21,828 nucleotides of DNA from CAYWMP01 sp964459445 (GTDB lineage Bacteria > Desulfobacterota > DSM-4660 > Desulfatiglandales > HGW-15), in contig CAYWMP010000098.1 of assembly GCA_964459445.1 (NCBI GenBank), positions 1 through 21,828 on the forward strand, in the 5' to 3' direction. Numbering within the stretch: the first letter of the stretch is position 1; every line of letters begins with the position of its first letter. Made by a program: the position numbers and the translations under genes. A model generated the notes under the pieces. That model worked only from the letters and a program-made list of their open reading frames with translations. It did no database searches and was not told the origin of the DNA. Positions 1 through 7,753 of the stretch are shown here, one piece after another.

Positions 1-2
1 TT

Positions 3-182
3 AGACAAGAGGCCCATTCCATTAAGGGAGGCGCCGCCAATATGACCGCTGAGGATCTTTTCAAGGCCGCCGTCGAACTGGAAGGTATGGGAAAGTCAGG
101 AGACCTCGGGGCTGGGAATCTGGCACTGCAGAGACTAGAAAAAGGGGTGGATCATTTGGAACACTATGCTATGGACATATGA
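3..182 (+). CDS. HPt (histidine phosphotransfer) domain protein, 3' end only
   Basis: This reading frame enters from outside the window and ends at TGA 180-182. The 59 visible residues contain AHSIKGGAANM, the classic HPt motif. The phosphoacceptor His is codon 15-17, and a predicted helix (EDLFKAAVELEGMGKSGDL) and a C-terminal helix follow. HPt domains pass a phosphoryl group between a hybrid histidine kinase and a response regulator in the cytoplasm. The visible part cannot tell whether this is a stand-alone HPt protein or the C-terminus of a larger hybrid kinase. The next gene, 94 bp downstream on the same strand, is a response regulator, so the two may form a phosphorelay (inference). The frame is too short to appear in a simple ORF list, but the motif is unambiguous. 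Confidence 0.85.
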   Translation, partial: RQEAHSIKGGAANMTAEDLFKAAVELEGMGKSGDLGAGNLALQRLEKGVDHLEHYAMDI

Positions 183-276
183 GCAATCAGCCTTTAGTCC
201 AATTCCGGAACGAACAGGAAAAATCCTCCTCCGTTGGTCCGGATTAAGCTAATCATAGTCATTGAGGAGCATTAAA

Positions 277-1560
277 ATGAGAACCTTAGTTGTGGATGAC
301 GAACTCGTCAGCAGGAAAAAACTCCAGAAGATCATGGACTCTTTTGGAGAATGCGAAGCCGTGGATAGTGGAAAGGCCGCTATCGAGGCCGTTGAAGAGG
401 CCCAGAAAATCCAAAAACCCTTCGACCTGATCGCCCTTGACGTCTCTATGCCTGAAATGGACGGTACTGAGGTCCTTCTTGAAATTCGGGACAGAGAAAA
501 AGAGAACAAGATACCAGACAAAACAAAGGTAAAAATCGTGATGGTCACATCCCATTCCGACAAGGACACGGTTATCACGTGTATTCAAGCTGGGTGCGAC
601 ACCTATATTACGAAGCCCTTTGACAGGAATACCATCCTAAATAAATTGAGAAAACTTGATCTACCGGGCCCTGGAGTTGATTTAACAGTGCCTCTCGAGA
701 AAGGGTCGAATGCTGAAAAAAGTGAAAATATTGTTTCAGAAATCAGTGCTCGATTTGAAAAAGGGGATATCGAACTCCCCTCACTCCCGGAAATCAGTGT
801 CAAATTTAGAAAGATGAGGAAAAGGGGTTCCAATCTGAAAGAGGTCGCGGACCTCCTAAAAAATGATGCTGCCATCTCTTCCAAACTTATAGGGGTATCC
901 AATTCAACCTACTATCGAGGCGTAACGAAAAACGAAACCCTTGATCAGGCCCTTGGCAGACTGGGGCTCGATGTTACGGCACAATTCGTAGACACCATTT
1001 GCACGCGAGCGTTCTATGATTCGGTGAACAGAAAATATGTCGCCTTTACCGAAAAGCTTTGGGACCACTCCTTGGCCTGTGCCTATGCATCTCAAGTCAT
1101 TGCAGAACTCCTCACCATCGAATTACCGGACGATCCTTTTACCCTTGGATTACTCCATGATGTGGGGAAATTGCTTCTAATCAGGATCATTGATGAATTG
1201 GATCGGAAAGGATCTCTGGATGAAGTAGGAGAAGAGGAAATTCTTGAAACGCTTGAAAAACTCCATGCTGATTTCGGTGCAGCCCTCCTAAAGAGATGGG
1301 AATTTCCCGAGGGATTCGCCCAGGTCAATATGTACCATGACAATATCGAGGACGCTGAATCCATTTCAAAGGAGGTCCAGGTGATACACCTTGGCAATCT
1401 ATTAGCAAAGTCCATCGGGTACGGCGGTAGGGAAAATGGTGATATCGATTTGGAAGGTTCGGCTTCCAATAAGCTGTTGGGAATGGATTCCAAGATGCTG
1501 GATGATGTAAAGGGGCAAGTGCAGGCCTATATGGATGGGTTAGGCGATATTCTGACCTAA
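277..1560 (+). CDS. Response regulator: CheY-like receiver (REC) fused to HDOD domain
   Basis: This is a 427-residue protein. Residues 1-125 are a receiver domain with the acidic pair D7/D8, phosphoacceptor D55 (in ALDVSMPEMDG), T91 and K113 (ITKPF). Residues about 165-375 are an HDOD domain (SLPEIS, LLKNDAAISSKLIGVSNS, LGLLHDVGKLLL), here with H294-D295 retained. HDOD proteins are regulatory relatives of HD hydrolases and usually lack proven catalysis. They occur in signalling, motility and stress pathways. The start at ATG 277 is preferred over TTG 262 because GAGGAG (264-269) lies 7 nt upstream and REC domains begin with MxxLVVDDE. The upstream HPt gene suggests a common phosphorelay. The output and signal are not visible. 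The gene converges on metG with an 81-bp gap that holds no clear terminator. Confidence 0.9.
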   Translation: MRTLVVDDELVSRKKLQKIMDSFGECEAVDSGKAAIEAVEEAQKIQKPFDLIALDVSMPEMDGTEVLLEIRDREKENKIPDKTKVKIVMVTSHSDKDTVITCIQAGCDTYITKPFDRNTILNKLRKLDLPGPGVDLTVPLEKGSNAEKSENIVSEISARFEKGDIELPSLPEISVKFRKMRKRGSNLKEVADLLKNDAAISSKLIGVSNSTYYRGVTKNETLDQALGRLGLDVTAQFVDTICTRAFYDSVNRKYVAFTEKLWDHSLACAYASQVIAELLTIELPDDPFTLGLLHDVGKLLLIRIIDELDRKGSLDEVGEEEILETLEKLHADFGAALLKRWEFPEGFAQVNMYHDNIEDAESISKEVQVIHLGNLLAKSIGYGGRENGDIDLEGSASNKLLGMDSKMLDDVKGQVQAYMDGLGDILT

Positions 1561-1641
1561 TGGTGTTGACCCGGTTATTGAGCATTCACGGCATAGTGAT
1601 TTAGAAATTACCCGTTCGGATTGCAAGACAAAGGGGCAGTT

Positions 1642-3546
1642 CTATTTCACCTTGCTGCCGGGTACGGAAAAGACATCAGGAGCCAACAAGTGAATGCCCG
1701 ATTCATCTTCAGCAGCCAAAACCATGCCTCTGGACTCCACGCCCATCAGTTTTGCGGGTTGGAGATTGATCACCAGGACCACCTGTTTTCCGGCAAGCTC
1801 ATCCTCCGCATATTGACCCTTGATACCTGCCACAACGACCCGTTCTTCCCCAATGTCAACCGTCAGTTTGATAAGTTTTTTAGAATCGGGAATAGCCTCT
1901 GCCTTCTTGACGGTTCCGACCCTTAGGTCAAGTTTTTGGAACTCATTGAATGATATAAGGGCTTCCCCTTCAGTCCTTTTGGGTTTCTCATTCTCGGTCA
2001 CAGGTTTTTCCTCCTGTTTCATTTCAATTCGAGGGAAAAGATGGGGAACTTTGGATACAGTGATGGATAGGTCTTCTTTTCCCCATTCGCGGAGATCTTC
2101 TAATTTCATTGCTTTCCCTACGCGGGATAGGCCCAGTATACCTTGAATTCTCTCTGCCGTGTCGGGTATGAATGGCCAAATGAGGCCGGAAACGATTTTC
2201 ACCGATTCCATAAGATAGGACATCACGGTAGACAACCGATCGCGGTCCGATTTCGCCAAGACCCAGGGGGCTTCGGAATCAATGTACTTATTCATTTTTC
2301 CAATGACTTCCCAAACAGCCATGAGGGCCTTGTGAAATCCCATCTCTTCCATAAAGCTCGAATAGGTGTCGATTAGGTCCAAGGCATCTCTTTTTAGAGT
2401 TTTATCCGTCTCCATTACCCTACCCGGTTCCGGCATGTCATCCTTGAAGTACTTCCTAACCATGGTCACACTTCGGCTGACCAGATTTCCAAGATCGTTT
2501 GCCAGATCGGCATTGATCCTGGAAATCAGCGCCTCTTCACTAAACTCGGAATCAAGGCCGAAAACCATCTCACGAAGCAGGAAATACCTGAAGGCGTCAA
2601 GGCCGTATATATCCGCCAGGGCCAGGGGCTTGACCACATTCCCCAGACTCTTGGACATCTTTCCTTCATTAACGTTCCAATACCCGTGCACATTAAGGTG
2701 TTTATAGAGTTCTATCCCCGCCGACTTCAGCATGCAGGGCCAGTAAATACCGTGGGGTTTGAGTATGTCCTTAGCAATAAGATGCTGGGCAACCGGCCAA
2801 TATCTTTTGAAGAGCTCCCCTTCAGGATAACCAAGGGCTGAAACATAGTTAATAAGGGCATCAAACCAGACATAGGTCACAAAATTTTCATCAAAGGGCA
2901 GGGTGATTCCCCATGTCAGCCTTGATTTTGGACGGGATATGCACAGGTCATCCAGAGGCTCCCTGAGGAAGGCCAGGACTTCGTTCTTGTATCTTTCTGG
3001 TCTAATAAAGTCGGGGTATTTCTTTATGTGATCTATAAGCCAGTCCTGATAATTACTCATCCGAAAAAAATAATTGGACTCCTTGATCAAAACCGGTTCG
3101 GTCTGATGGTCAGGGCACTTTCCGTCAACAAGCTCCCTTTCCACATAGAACCGCTCACACCCAAAGCAATAAAGACCGGAGTACTCACTAAAGTAGATAT
3201 CACCTCTCTCATTAACTTGATTCAAAATGAGCTCTACCGTTTCCTTATGGGAGTCATCCGTCGTGCGGATAAAGTCGCTATTTGTGATGTTTAGTTTGGG
3301 CCAGAGCTTTCTGAACTGGTGGCTCATCCTATCCACATAATCGACCGTGGACTCCCCTGCCTTCTCGGCAGCAGTGACAATCTTGTCACCATGCTCATCG
3401 GTTCCCGTAAGAAAATAGGCATCCGCCCCGGAGAACATATGATACCGATTGATCACATCGGCCACGATCGTCGTATAGGCATGTCCCAGATGGGGCTCTG
3501 CATTCACGTAATATATGGGTGTCGTTACATAGAATTGCTTAATCAA
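1642..3546 (-). CDS. metG: Methionyl-tRNA synthetase (class I, with C-terminal tRNA-binding domain)
   Basis: This cytoplasmic enzyme charges tRNA-Met with methionine. The 634-residue protein has the Rossmann HIGH motif as HLGH (19-22), a connective-peptide zinc knuckle of the single C-C-C-H type (C127, C130, C144, H147), the KMSKS loop at 296-300 and a helical anticodon-binding domain. From about 529 there is an EMAP/Trbp111-like tRNA-binding domain (FQKLDLRVG to the end), typical of dimeric forms. The knuckle type and the KDILKPH stretch resemble Thermus-type MetRS. The usual Gly in HLIGKD is Ala here (HLIAKD). The start is TTG 3546, with GGGAG 5 nt upstream. The gene is last in a minus-strand run tmk-holB-ricT-metG, separated from ricT by 338 bp. 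Stop is TAG. Confidence 0.96.
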   Translation of the reverse strand: MIKQFYVTTPIYYVNAEPHLGHAYTTIVADVINRYHMFSGADAYFLTGTDEHGDKIVTAAEKAGESTVDYVDRMSHQFRKLWPKLNITNSDFIRTTDDSHKETVELILNQVNERGDIYFSEYSGLYCFGCERFYVERELVDGKCPDHQTEPVLIKESNYFFRMSNYQDWLIDHIKKYPDFIRPERYKNEVLAFLREPLDDLCISRPKSRLTWGITLPFDENFVTYVWFDALINYVSALGYPEGELFKRYWPVAQHLIAKDILKPHGIYWPCMLKSAGIELYKHLNVHGYWNVNEGKMSKSLGNVVKPLALADIYGLDAFRYFLLREMVFGLDSEFSEEALISRINADLANDLGNLVSRSVTMVRKYFKDDMPEPGRVMETDKTLKRDALDLIDTYSSFMEEMGFHKALMAVWEVIGKMNKYIDSEAPWVLAKSDRDRLSTVMSYLMESVKIVSGLIWPFIPDTAERIQGILGLSRVGKAMKLEDLREWGKEDLSITVSKVPHLFPRIEMKQEEKPVTENEKPKRTEGEALISFNEFQKLDLRVGTVKKAEAIPDSKKLIKLTVDIGEERVVVAGIKGQYAEDELAGKQVVLVINLQPAKLMGVESRGMVLAAEDESGIHLLAPDVFSVPGSKVK

Positions 3547-3884
3547 CTCGGCTCCCTTTCAAAGTGAACTTTGCTCCGTTTCACTCCGCTATTGGAATGT
3601 TGGAATACGGGAAAATTGGAATAATGGGTGCTGGGAAATTGCCGGAATGGTTTATTGGGAAGACCACGCTGACAAAGCATGAGAAAAATGCAAAACTCGA
3701 ATCTAATCCATTCGGTAGAAGACGGATTTACATCATTCCATTATTCCACTATTCCATTAGTCCATGTGTGAGGCGAGACTGCCAAGTCTCGACAAGTACT
3801 TACAATTTCAATAAGTCGCAGAATATTCGAGACGTCATCTTATTCACTATCCGTCCCGTGCAATCTTTAACGAATATTCAAATC
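3547..3884. other. 338-bp gap between ricT and metG: reiterated-word inverted repeat plus small hairpin
   Basis: I see no gene here. The gap holds two clusters of TTGGAAT/ATTCCAA words in inverted orientation (3591-3627 and 3731-3758), listed separately. It also has a perfect 7-bp stem with a 4-nt loop (CGAGACT 3774-3780, AGTCTCG 3785-3791). No T-run follows this hairpin on either strand, so I do not call it an intrinsic terminator. A metG promoter may lie here, but none could be assigned with confidence. Confidence 0.6.
3591..3758. repeat. Inverted repeat built from reiterated TTGGAAT / ATTCCAA words
   Basis: The left side (3591-3627) contains ATTGGAAT, TTGGAAT and ATTGGAATAATGG. The right side (3731-3758) contains CATTCCATTATTCC and ACTATTCCATT. 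TGGAATAATGG at 3617-3627 is the exact reverse complement of CCATTATTCCA at 3738-3748 (11 bp). Transcribed as RNA, the arms could pair around a loop of about 110 nt. Similar elements made of other words lie at 10571-10625 and 15802-15891. The origin is unknown. Confidence 0.6.
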
Positions 3885-4697
3885 TCAATTGTTTTTCGGT
3901 CTACCCCTAACGATGTCCTCATAGGTCACTTCAATTTCCTCTCCTGAATCCAAAATAAGGGTCAGAGTCCCCTTGAATACATTCTGTCGGACCACTTTTC
4001 CTTCCCCGCTTTTTGTCTCCACTCTTTTTCCTATCTTTGGTAAATTCTTCTTCACATTTTCATAGAACTTAAACTCGTAGGTGAGGCAACACATCAACCT
4101 GCCGCACATTCCGGATATCTTTGAGGGACTCAAAGAAAGATTCTGTTCCTTTGCCATTTTTATGGATACGGGTTCAAAACTATTGAGAAATGATGTACAG
4201 CAGAGTTGGCGCCCGCAACTGCCAAGTCCGCCTACCATCTTGGCTTGATGGCGAACGCCAATCTGTCTCATTTCAATTCTTGTGTGGAATTTCTGAACCA
4301 GATCTTTGACCAATTCCCTGAAATCCACTCGCCCGTCTGCCGTGAAATAGATCATGACCTTGCTGCCGTCAAAAAGACGTTCCACACCCACGAGATTCAT
4401 GGGGATAGATCGCGCTTTTATCCTCTCATAACAAAAAGTGTGCACATCCGTCTCCAACCGACTATTTTTCCAGTACCTTTCCCTATCCTTATCGTTGGCC
4501 AAACGAAGTATCTTATTCAAAGACTTGTCCGTCATATCCTGACAACATCTTTTGGGTTCCTCACTTACGACGCCAAAAGCAGGACCCTGTTCTGTGTCGA
4601 CGATCACTCTATCCCCTTTCTTGAGGACAAAGTGTCCGCTATCGAAAACCTGGACCCTGCCTTCCTCTCTGATCTGTACACCAACTAGTTTATTCAT
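3885..4697 (-). CDS. ricT: PSP1 / RicT (YaaT)-family cysteine-rich protein
   Basis: This 270-residue protein belongs to the PSP1 C-terminal family. The family core spans about residues 75-205 and carries two cysteine groups: CGRQLCC (C161, C166, C167) and CGRLMCC (C198, C203, C204). In Bacillus subtilis the homologue RicT works with RicA and RicF in an Fe-S-containing complex that affects RNase Y-dependent mRNA processing. Whether that role holds here is inference, since RicA/RicF are not in view. The neighbourhood tmk-holB-ricT with a MetRS gene nearby is shared with Firmicutes and other phyla. Start ATG 4697 fits the family N-terminus (MNKLVGVQIRE). The nearest Shine-Dalgarno, GGAG, is 12 nt upstream. 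The 232-bp gap before it contains a terminator and a 142-bp repeat, so expression may be uncoupled from holB. Confidence 0.88.
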   Translation of the reverse strand: MNKLVGVQIREEGRVQVFDSGHFVLKKGDRVIVDTEQGPAFGVVSEEPKRCCQDMTDKSLNKILRLANDKDRERYWKNSRLETDVHTFCYERIKARSIPMNLVGVERLFDGSKVMIYFTADGRVDFRELVKDLVQKFHTRIEMRQIGVRHQAKMVGGLGSCGRQLCCTSFLNSFEPVSIKMAKEQNLSLSPSKISGMCGRLMCCLTYEFKFYENVKKNLPKIGKRVETKSGEGKVVRQNVFKGTLTLILDSGEEIEVTYEDIVRGRPKNN

Positions 4698-4715
4698 TGG
4701 ATGTTAATTCTCCAC

Positions 4716-4750
4716 AAAAAAACTCCCCCTCACCCGGCACATGAGGGGGA
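4716..4750 (-). terminator. Intrinsic terminator downstream of holB
   Basis: Reading the minus strand, TCCCCCTCA (4750-4742) pairs perfectly with TGAGGGGGA (4732-4724) over 9 bp with a 9-nt loop. After one more G-C base the strand continues into seven T residues (4722-4716). This is a textbook rho-independent terminator for transcripts coming from tmk-holB. It lies 19 bp upstream of the ricT start, so it either ends the tmk-holB mRNA or acts as an attenuator in front of ricT-metG. Confidence 0.82.
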
Positions 4751-4769
4751 AAAAGCACGGAGGCGTTTC

Positions 4770-4911
4770 GAGACCTTTGAAAAATGCCCAATTTTGTTCA
4801 AGTTCAAAGAAGGCGATAATTTTAACCACAGGAATACATGTAGTATTTTGAGGATTAAAATTTGAGCCTGACACAGAAATTGGGCAAAAGGGGGCGTTTA
4901 GCAAAGGGCTC
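4770..4911 (+). repeat. 142-bp quasi-palindromic intergenic repeat, copy 1
   Basis: This stretch matches a second copy at 15972-16113 when one is reverse-complemented. Both are exactly 142 bp by my boundaries. The central 63 bp (4810-4872) is identical at 57 positions. The unit is itself close to an inverted repeat: outer ends GAGACCTTTG / CAAAGGGCTC, next TGCCCAATTTT / AAATTGGGCA, and inner AAGGCG...GCCTGAC arms. It lies between the holB stop and the holB terminator. No ORF is present. Confidence 0.78.
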
Positions 4912-4929
4912 GCCCCTTTTTGGATGGAA

Positions 4930-5973
4930 CTAGTTCGCCAGCCTCTTTAGAGACAGAAGGGTATTTTCCATCATCAATTCCAGATTACGGGCCTTCGACA
5001 ATTCACTTTGAGCCCTTTCCAATATCTTAAAGCTCTTTGTTAAATTATCTATTTTATGATTTTTACATACTTTTTTCAACTTATGGGAAAAATCGACATT
5101 GACCAGATACTCCTCACTGCCATTCACTTTCACGACCAACAGGTCCCTGTACCAGCTTTTCCAAATGCTCAGCAATCCGGATGTCCCCGACAATTCTTTC
5201 TCCAAGGTGCCGAGATCTTTACCTTTTGTCTCACGAGCCAATTCGACGGCCATTTCAAGGACCTGCACGGAGGATAGGCCGGCCAGGTTCATGAGTTTAA
5301 AGATATACTCCTCTCTCTTATCCAGGAAATCCGTCTCCGCCATGGAAAATGCCCTGCCCAGACTTCCGTCGGAGAGCTTTGCGACAACCACCGCTTTTTC
5401 CTCTTCCAATCCCAGCCTTTCTTTGAGCTGTTCAATGATGAGCTGAACAGAAATCGGTCTGAACCGAAACTTCTGGCATCGGGAAACAATCGTAGGAAGC
5501 AGATTGAGAGGTTCGATCACATTGAGGATGAGCATGTTATCATCAGGGGGCTCCTCAAGGGTCTTAAGGAAGGCATTGGCTGCTTCGGGGGTCATTTTTT
5601 CAGCCTCCTGGATCACACTCACGCGTGTCCCCTCAGCCAGGGGCTTGAATCCAAGCTTCCGCTCCAATTCTCTCACCTGTTCTATCTTGGTGTGTTGTCC
5701 ATCGGGTCGCACAATTTCAATATCCGGGAAGTTATTGCCCCTAAGCTGACGGCATATTCGGCATTCCCCACATCCCTCTGCATCCACGGGGTTTTGGCAA
5801 TTAATGGCCTGGGTCAATGCAAAGGCGGTTGTGGTCTTTCCAGTGCCAGGAATTCCAACAAATAGCGCGGCGTGGGGCAGCTTGTCCTTTGAGATCAACT
5901 CCTTCAAAAGGGTGATCACCTCGTTCTGCCCCAGAATTTTCGAAAATGACCTGAATTCTCTCTCGTTCATCAT
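4930..5973 (-). CDS. holB: DNA polymerase III subunit delta' (clamp loader)
   Basis: This is a 347-residue AAA+ protein of the clamp-loader complex, which opens the beta sliding clamp onto primed DNA. Visible features are the P-loop GIPGTGKT (40-47), a four-cysteine zinc module (C59, C68, C71, C74), a degenerate Walker B (VSVIQEAEKM, about 118-127) and the SRC sensor motif (S164-C166). The gamma/tau subunit DnaX shares the fold, but the short length, the gene order with tmk and the Walker B change favour delta'. E. coli delta' has a modified P-loop, whereas this one looks intact. The start is ATG 5973 or the adjacent ATG 5970. There is little Shine-Dalgarno (GTGGG), and the tmk stop is only 19 bp upstream, so translational coupling with tmk is likely. 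A terminator follows downstream. Confidence 0.92.
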   Translation of the reverse strand: MMNEREFRSFSKILGQNEVITLLKELISKDKLPHAALFVGIPGTGKTTTAFALTQAINCQNPVDAEGCGECRICRQLRGNNFPDIEIVRPDGQHTKIEQVRELERKLGFKPLAEGTRVSVIQEAEKMTPEAANAFLKTLEEPPDDNMLILNVIEPLNLLPTIVSRCQKFRFRPISVQLIIEQLKERLGLEEEKAVVVAKLSDGSLGRAFSMAETDFLDKREEYIFKLMNLAGLSSVQVLEMAVELARETKGKDLGTLEKELSGTSGLLSIWKSWYRDLLVVKVNGSEEYLVNVDFSHKLKKVCKNHKIDNLTKSFKILERAQSELSKARNLELMMENTLLSLKRLAN

Positions 5974-5992
5974 CCCACAAAACGATTATTAT

Positions 5993-6634
5993 TTAGGCTC
6001 CACTCTCACCCAAAAAAGGTTTCAAATGCTCAAAAATGGTTTCAGCCATTTCATCTATGGAAAGGGTTGCATCGATTACACGAAAGCGCTGAGGCTCTTT
6101 CTTGGCAAGCTCCAGATAGGCCCTCTTCACCTCAAAATGAAACTCGATCCTTTCTCTTTCAAATCTATCCTGCCCACGATTTTCCGATGTCTCCTTTCGG
6201 TTTTTGGCGCGATCGAGTCCTACCTCCACCGGGCAATCCAGAAGAAAAGTGATATCCGGCTTGATGCTTTGAGAAACCAGTTTGTTTAATGATTGAATCA
6301 GTTCCATATCCTGGCCGCGGGCCGCCCCCTGGTAAGCAAAAGTGGCGTCAAAGAATCGATCACAAACAACCCATTTTCCCTGTTCCAGCGCAGGTTTGAC
6401 AATTTCCGCCACATGCTGCGCCCTGTCCGCCAAATACAGAAATAATTCGGCCAAGGTATCAAGATCGCTATTTTTGGCATCTAAAAGCGTCTGTCTTATG
6501 GCCTTCCCGATCCGGGTGCCCCCCGGTTCAAAGGTCTGAATCACGGGTATACCCGATATCTCAATCCTTTTGATCAAGCGCTCAATCTGTGTCGATTTAC
6601 CGCACCCCTCAATACCTTCAAACGTAATAAACAA
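5993..6634 (-). CDS. tmk: Thymidylate kinase (dTMP kinase)
   Basis: The enzyme phosphorylates dTMP to dTDP with ATP, feeding dTTP synthesis. The 213-residue length is typical. It shows the P-loop GIEGCGKST (7-15), the EPGGT motif (36-40), D92-R93 followed by FFDATFAYQG, and a lid region around 141-160 with several Arg/Lys. The usual Ser of DR-x3-S-T-x-A-Y-Q-G is Asp97 here. The start is TTG 6634, with GAGGTGA a few bases upstream; no better ATG exists, and MFITFEGIEGCGKST is the normal N-terminus. It is the first gene of the minus-strand tmk-holB unit and has a good candidate promoter at 6760-6788. Confidence 0.95.
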   Translation of the reverse strand: MFITFEGIEGCGKSTQIERLIKRIEISGIPVIQTFEPGGTRIGKAIRQTLLDAKNSDLDTLAELFLYLADRAQHVAEIVKPALEQGKWVVCDRFFDATFAYQGAARGQDMELIQSLNKLVSQSIKPDITFLLDCPVEVGLDRAKNRKETSENRGQDRFERERIEFHFEVKRAYLELAKKEPQRFRVIDATLSIDEMAETIFEHLKPFLGESGA

Positions 6635-6759
6635 AATCTCACCTCACCACTGTTTTCCTTTTTTTCGTTTCAATTTAGCCCCTTTTAAACTATGCGGGGG
6701 CTCAGCAATGGCGCCCTACGGGTAAACCCGTGGCTTCTGCGAAGGCAGATAAAAGCAAG

Positions 6760-6788
6760 AGTATAGAAAAAACAGGATAGATAATCAA
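6760..6788 (-). promoter_or_regulatory. Candidate sigma-70 promoter for tmk-holB
   Basis: On the minus strand, -35 TTGATT (6788-6783) is followed by a 17-bp spacer and -10 TATACT (6765-6760; 5 of 6 consensus). Transcription would begin near 6753 and give a leader of about 120 nt before the tmk start. The leader contains the short palindrome ACGGGTAAACCCGT (6718-6731). No known riboswitch was recognised in it. Confidence 0.55.
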
Positions 6789-6906
6789 GAAACCACGATC
6801 TAATAAACGAATAGAATCCCAAAGAAAAAAGCCCTTCGGTTGACAATGTTTGAATAATGACTAATTCCCTCTAGGAACAGATCATTTGTTGCCATGGAGG
6901 GGTATC

Positions 6907-7416
6907 ATGGAGACGAATAGGAAAAACGCAAAATTAACAAAGGCAAATCAGACAAAAAAAAAGATGACGGGGCAGATTGCCAAAGCAACAGTGAAGACCT
7001 CGAAGCACAAAAGGGATTTCCGCTCAACCTTCATGAAATCCCTCCTCAGGAAAAAAGGAGAGCTCGAAGAGACATTCGAACTTTTAATGGACAGCCAAAA
7101 GGAATACGAGGGTGATCTCAAGGCGGGTGAATTCATGGATAATGCCGACAAGGCTCAACGGGAGATCTCTGCCGAGAGCCATTACAGTATGATTGAGAAA
7201 TTGAATATTGAACTACAGGGTATCGAGAATCTTCTCTCAAGAGTCAACCATGAGGAAGAATTCGGCGTATGTGAAGCCTGTGGCGTACACATCCCCCATA
7301 AACGTCTTCTTGCCGTTCCCGAAGCGAGGCTGTGCATTAATTGTCAGCAGGAACTGGAGGAATCTGAACACGGGTTGCCTTCTGTATCCGGAAAATCATT
7401 TGCCTATAGATGGTGA
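6907..7416 (+). CDS. DksA/TraR-family C4 zinc-finger protein
   Basis: This 169-residue protein has a lysine-rich N-terminus (about 1-36), a coiled-coil region (about 40-115) and a C4 zinc finger (C122, C125, C143, C146; spacing C-x2-C-x17-C-x2-C) as in DksA/TraR proteins. DksA binds the RNA polymerase secondary channel and, with ppGpp, retunes promoters. The coiled-coil tip motif DxxDxA is present (D78, D81, A83), which supports a DksA-like rather than merely TraR-like role. The basic N-terminal extension is unusual compared with E. coli DksA. Start ATG 6907 has GGAGGGG 4 nt upstream; the upstream TTG 6886 is less likely. TTGACA at 6840-6845 could be a -35, but no convincing -10 follows. It is a single gene, divergent from tmk. 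Confidence 0.88.
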   Translation: METNRKNAKLTKANQTKKKMTGQIAKATVKTSKHKRDFRSTFMKSLLRKKGELEETFELLMDSQKEYEGDLKAGEFMDNADKAQREISAESHYSMIEKLNIELQGIENLLSRVNHEEEFGVCEACGVHIPHKRLLAVPEARLCINCQQELEESEHGLPSVSGKSFAYRW

Positions 7417-7489
7417 TAGTACGTGAATTGTAAGGGCTTCGCTAAACAGGGGCGCAGTGGCATAGCGATGTTCCCCAATCACACTTAAC

Positions 7490-7753
7490 TCAGGATTGCG
7501 TTGCGACGGAGGGAAAAAGCAATTTGTCGGTATGGGGAATAAATATCGCAGCACTGAAGTGATTCATAAATTCCTGATTAACGTTCAATTCAACATAGGT
7601 CAGCCTATCCCGAAGATTCGTTGTCTCTTCTCTTGCCCGATCAGATAAAATGGCCATGCTTGCCCCGGCCAAAGACGTGTTGCCGAGTGACTCATAGGTT
7701 TCAATGGGAAGATCCGGAATCATCCCGAGGATTATCGCAGACTGCGGCTTAAT
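7490..7753 (-). pseudogene. C-terminal 87 codons of the RACo-like gene, in frame beyond the amber codon
   Basis: Directly after TAG 7756-7754 the same frame continues IKPQSAIILGMIPDLP and runs 87 codons to TGA 7490-7492. The text (SLGNTSLAGAS, VELNVNQEFMNHFSAA, FIPHTDKLLFP) is the conserved C-terminus of the ASKHA/DUF4445 corrinoid-activation family. The protein is therefore split by one stop codon, with no frameshift. An internal ATG at 7723 could in principle start a fragment, but no Shine-Dalgarno was seen. The intact downstream frame argues for a recent nonsense change, a base-calling error or readthrough. Confidence 0.8.

Noticed and set aside
3774..3791. 7-bp stem-loop CGAGACT/AGTCTCG as terminator of ricT
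   Set aside because: No T-run follows on either strand, and it is about 95 bp from the ricT stop.
3564..3947. Open frame across the ricT-metG gap on the plus strand
   Set aside because: It covers word repeats and antisense ricT sequence, with no homology and no ribosome-binding site.
6840..6867. Promoter for the DksA-like gene (TTGACA plus TAATTC)
   Set aside because: The -35 is perfect but the -10 matches only two of six positions, so it is not listed as a feature.
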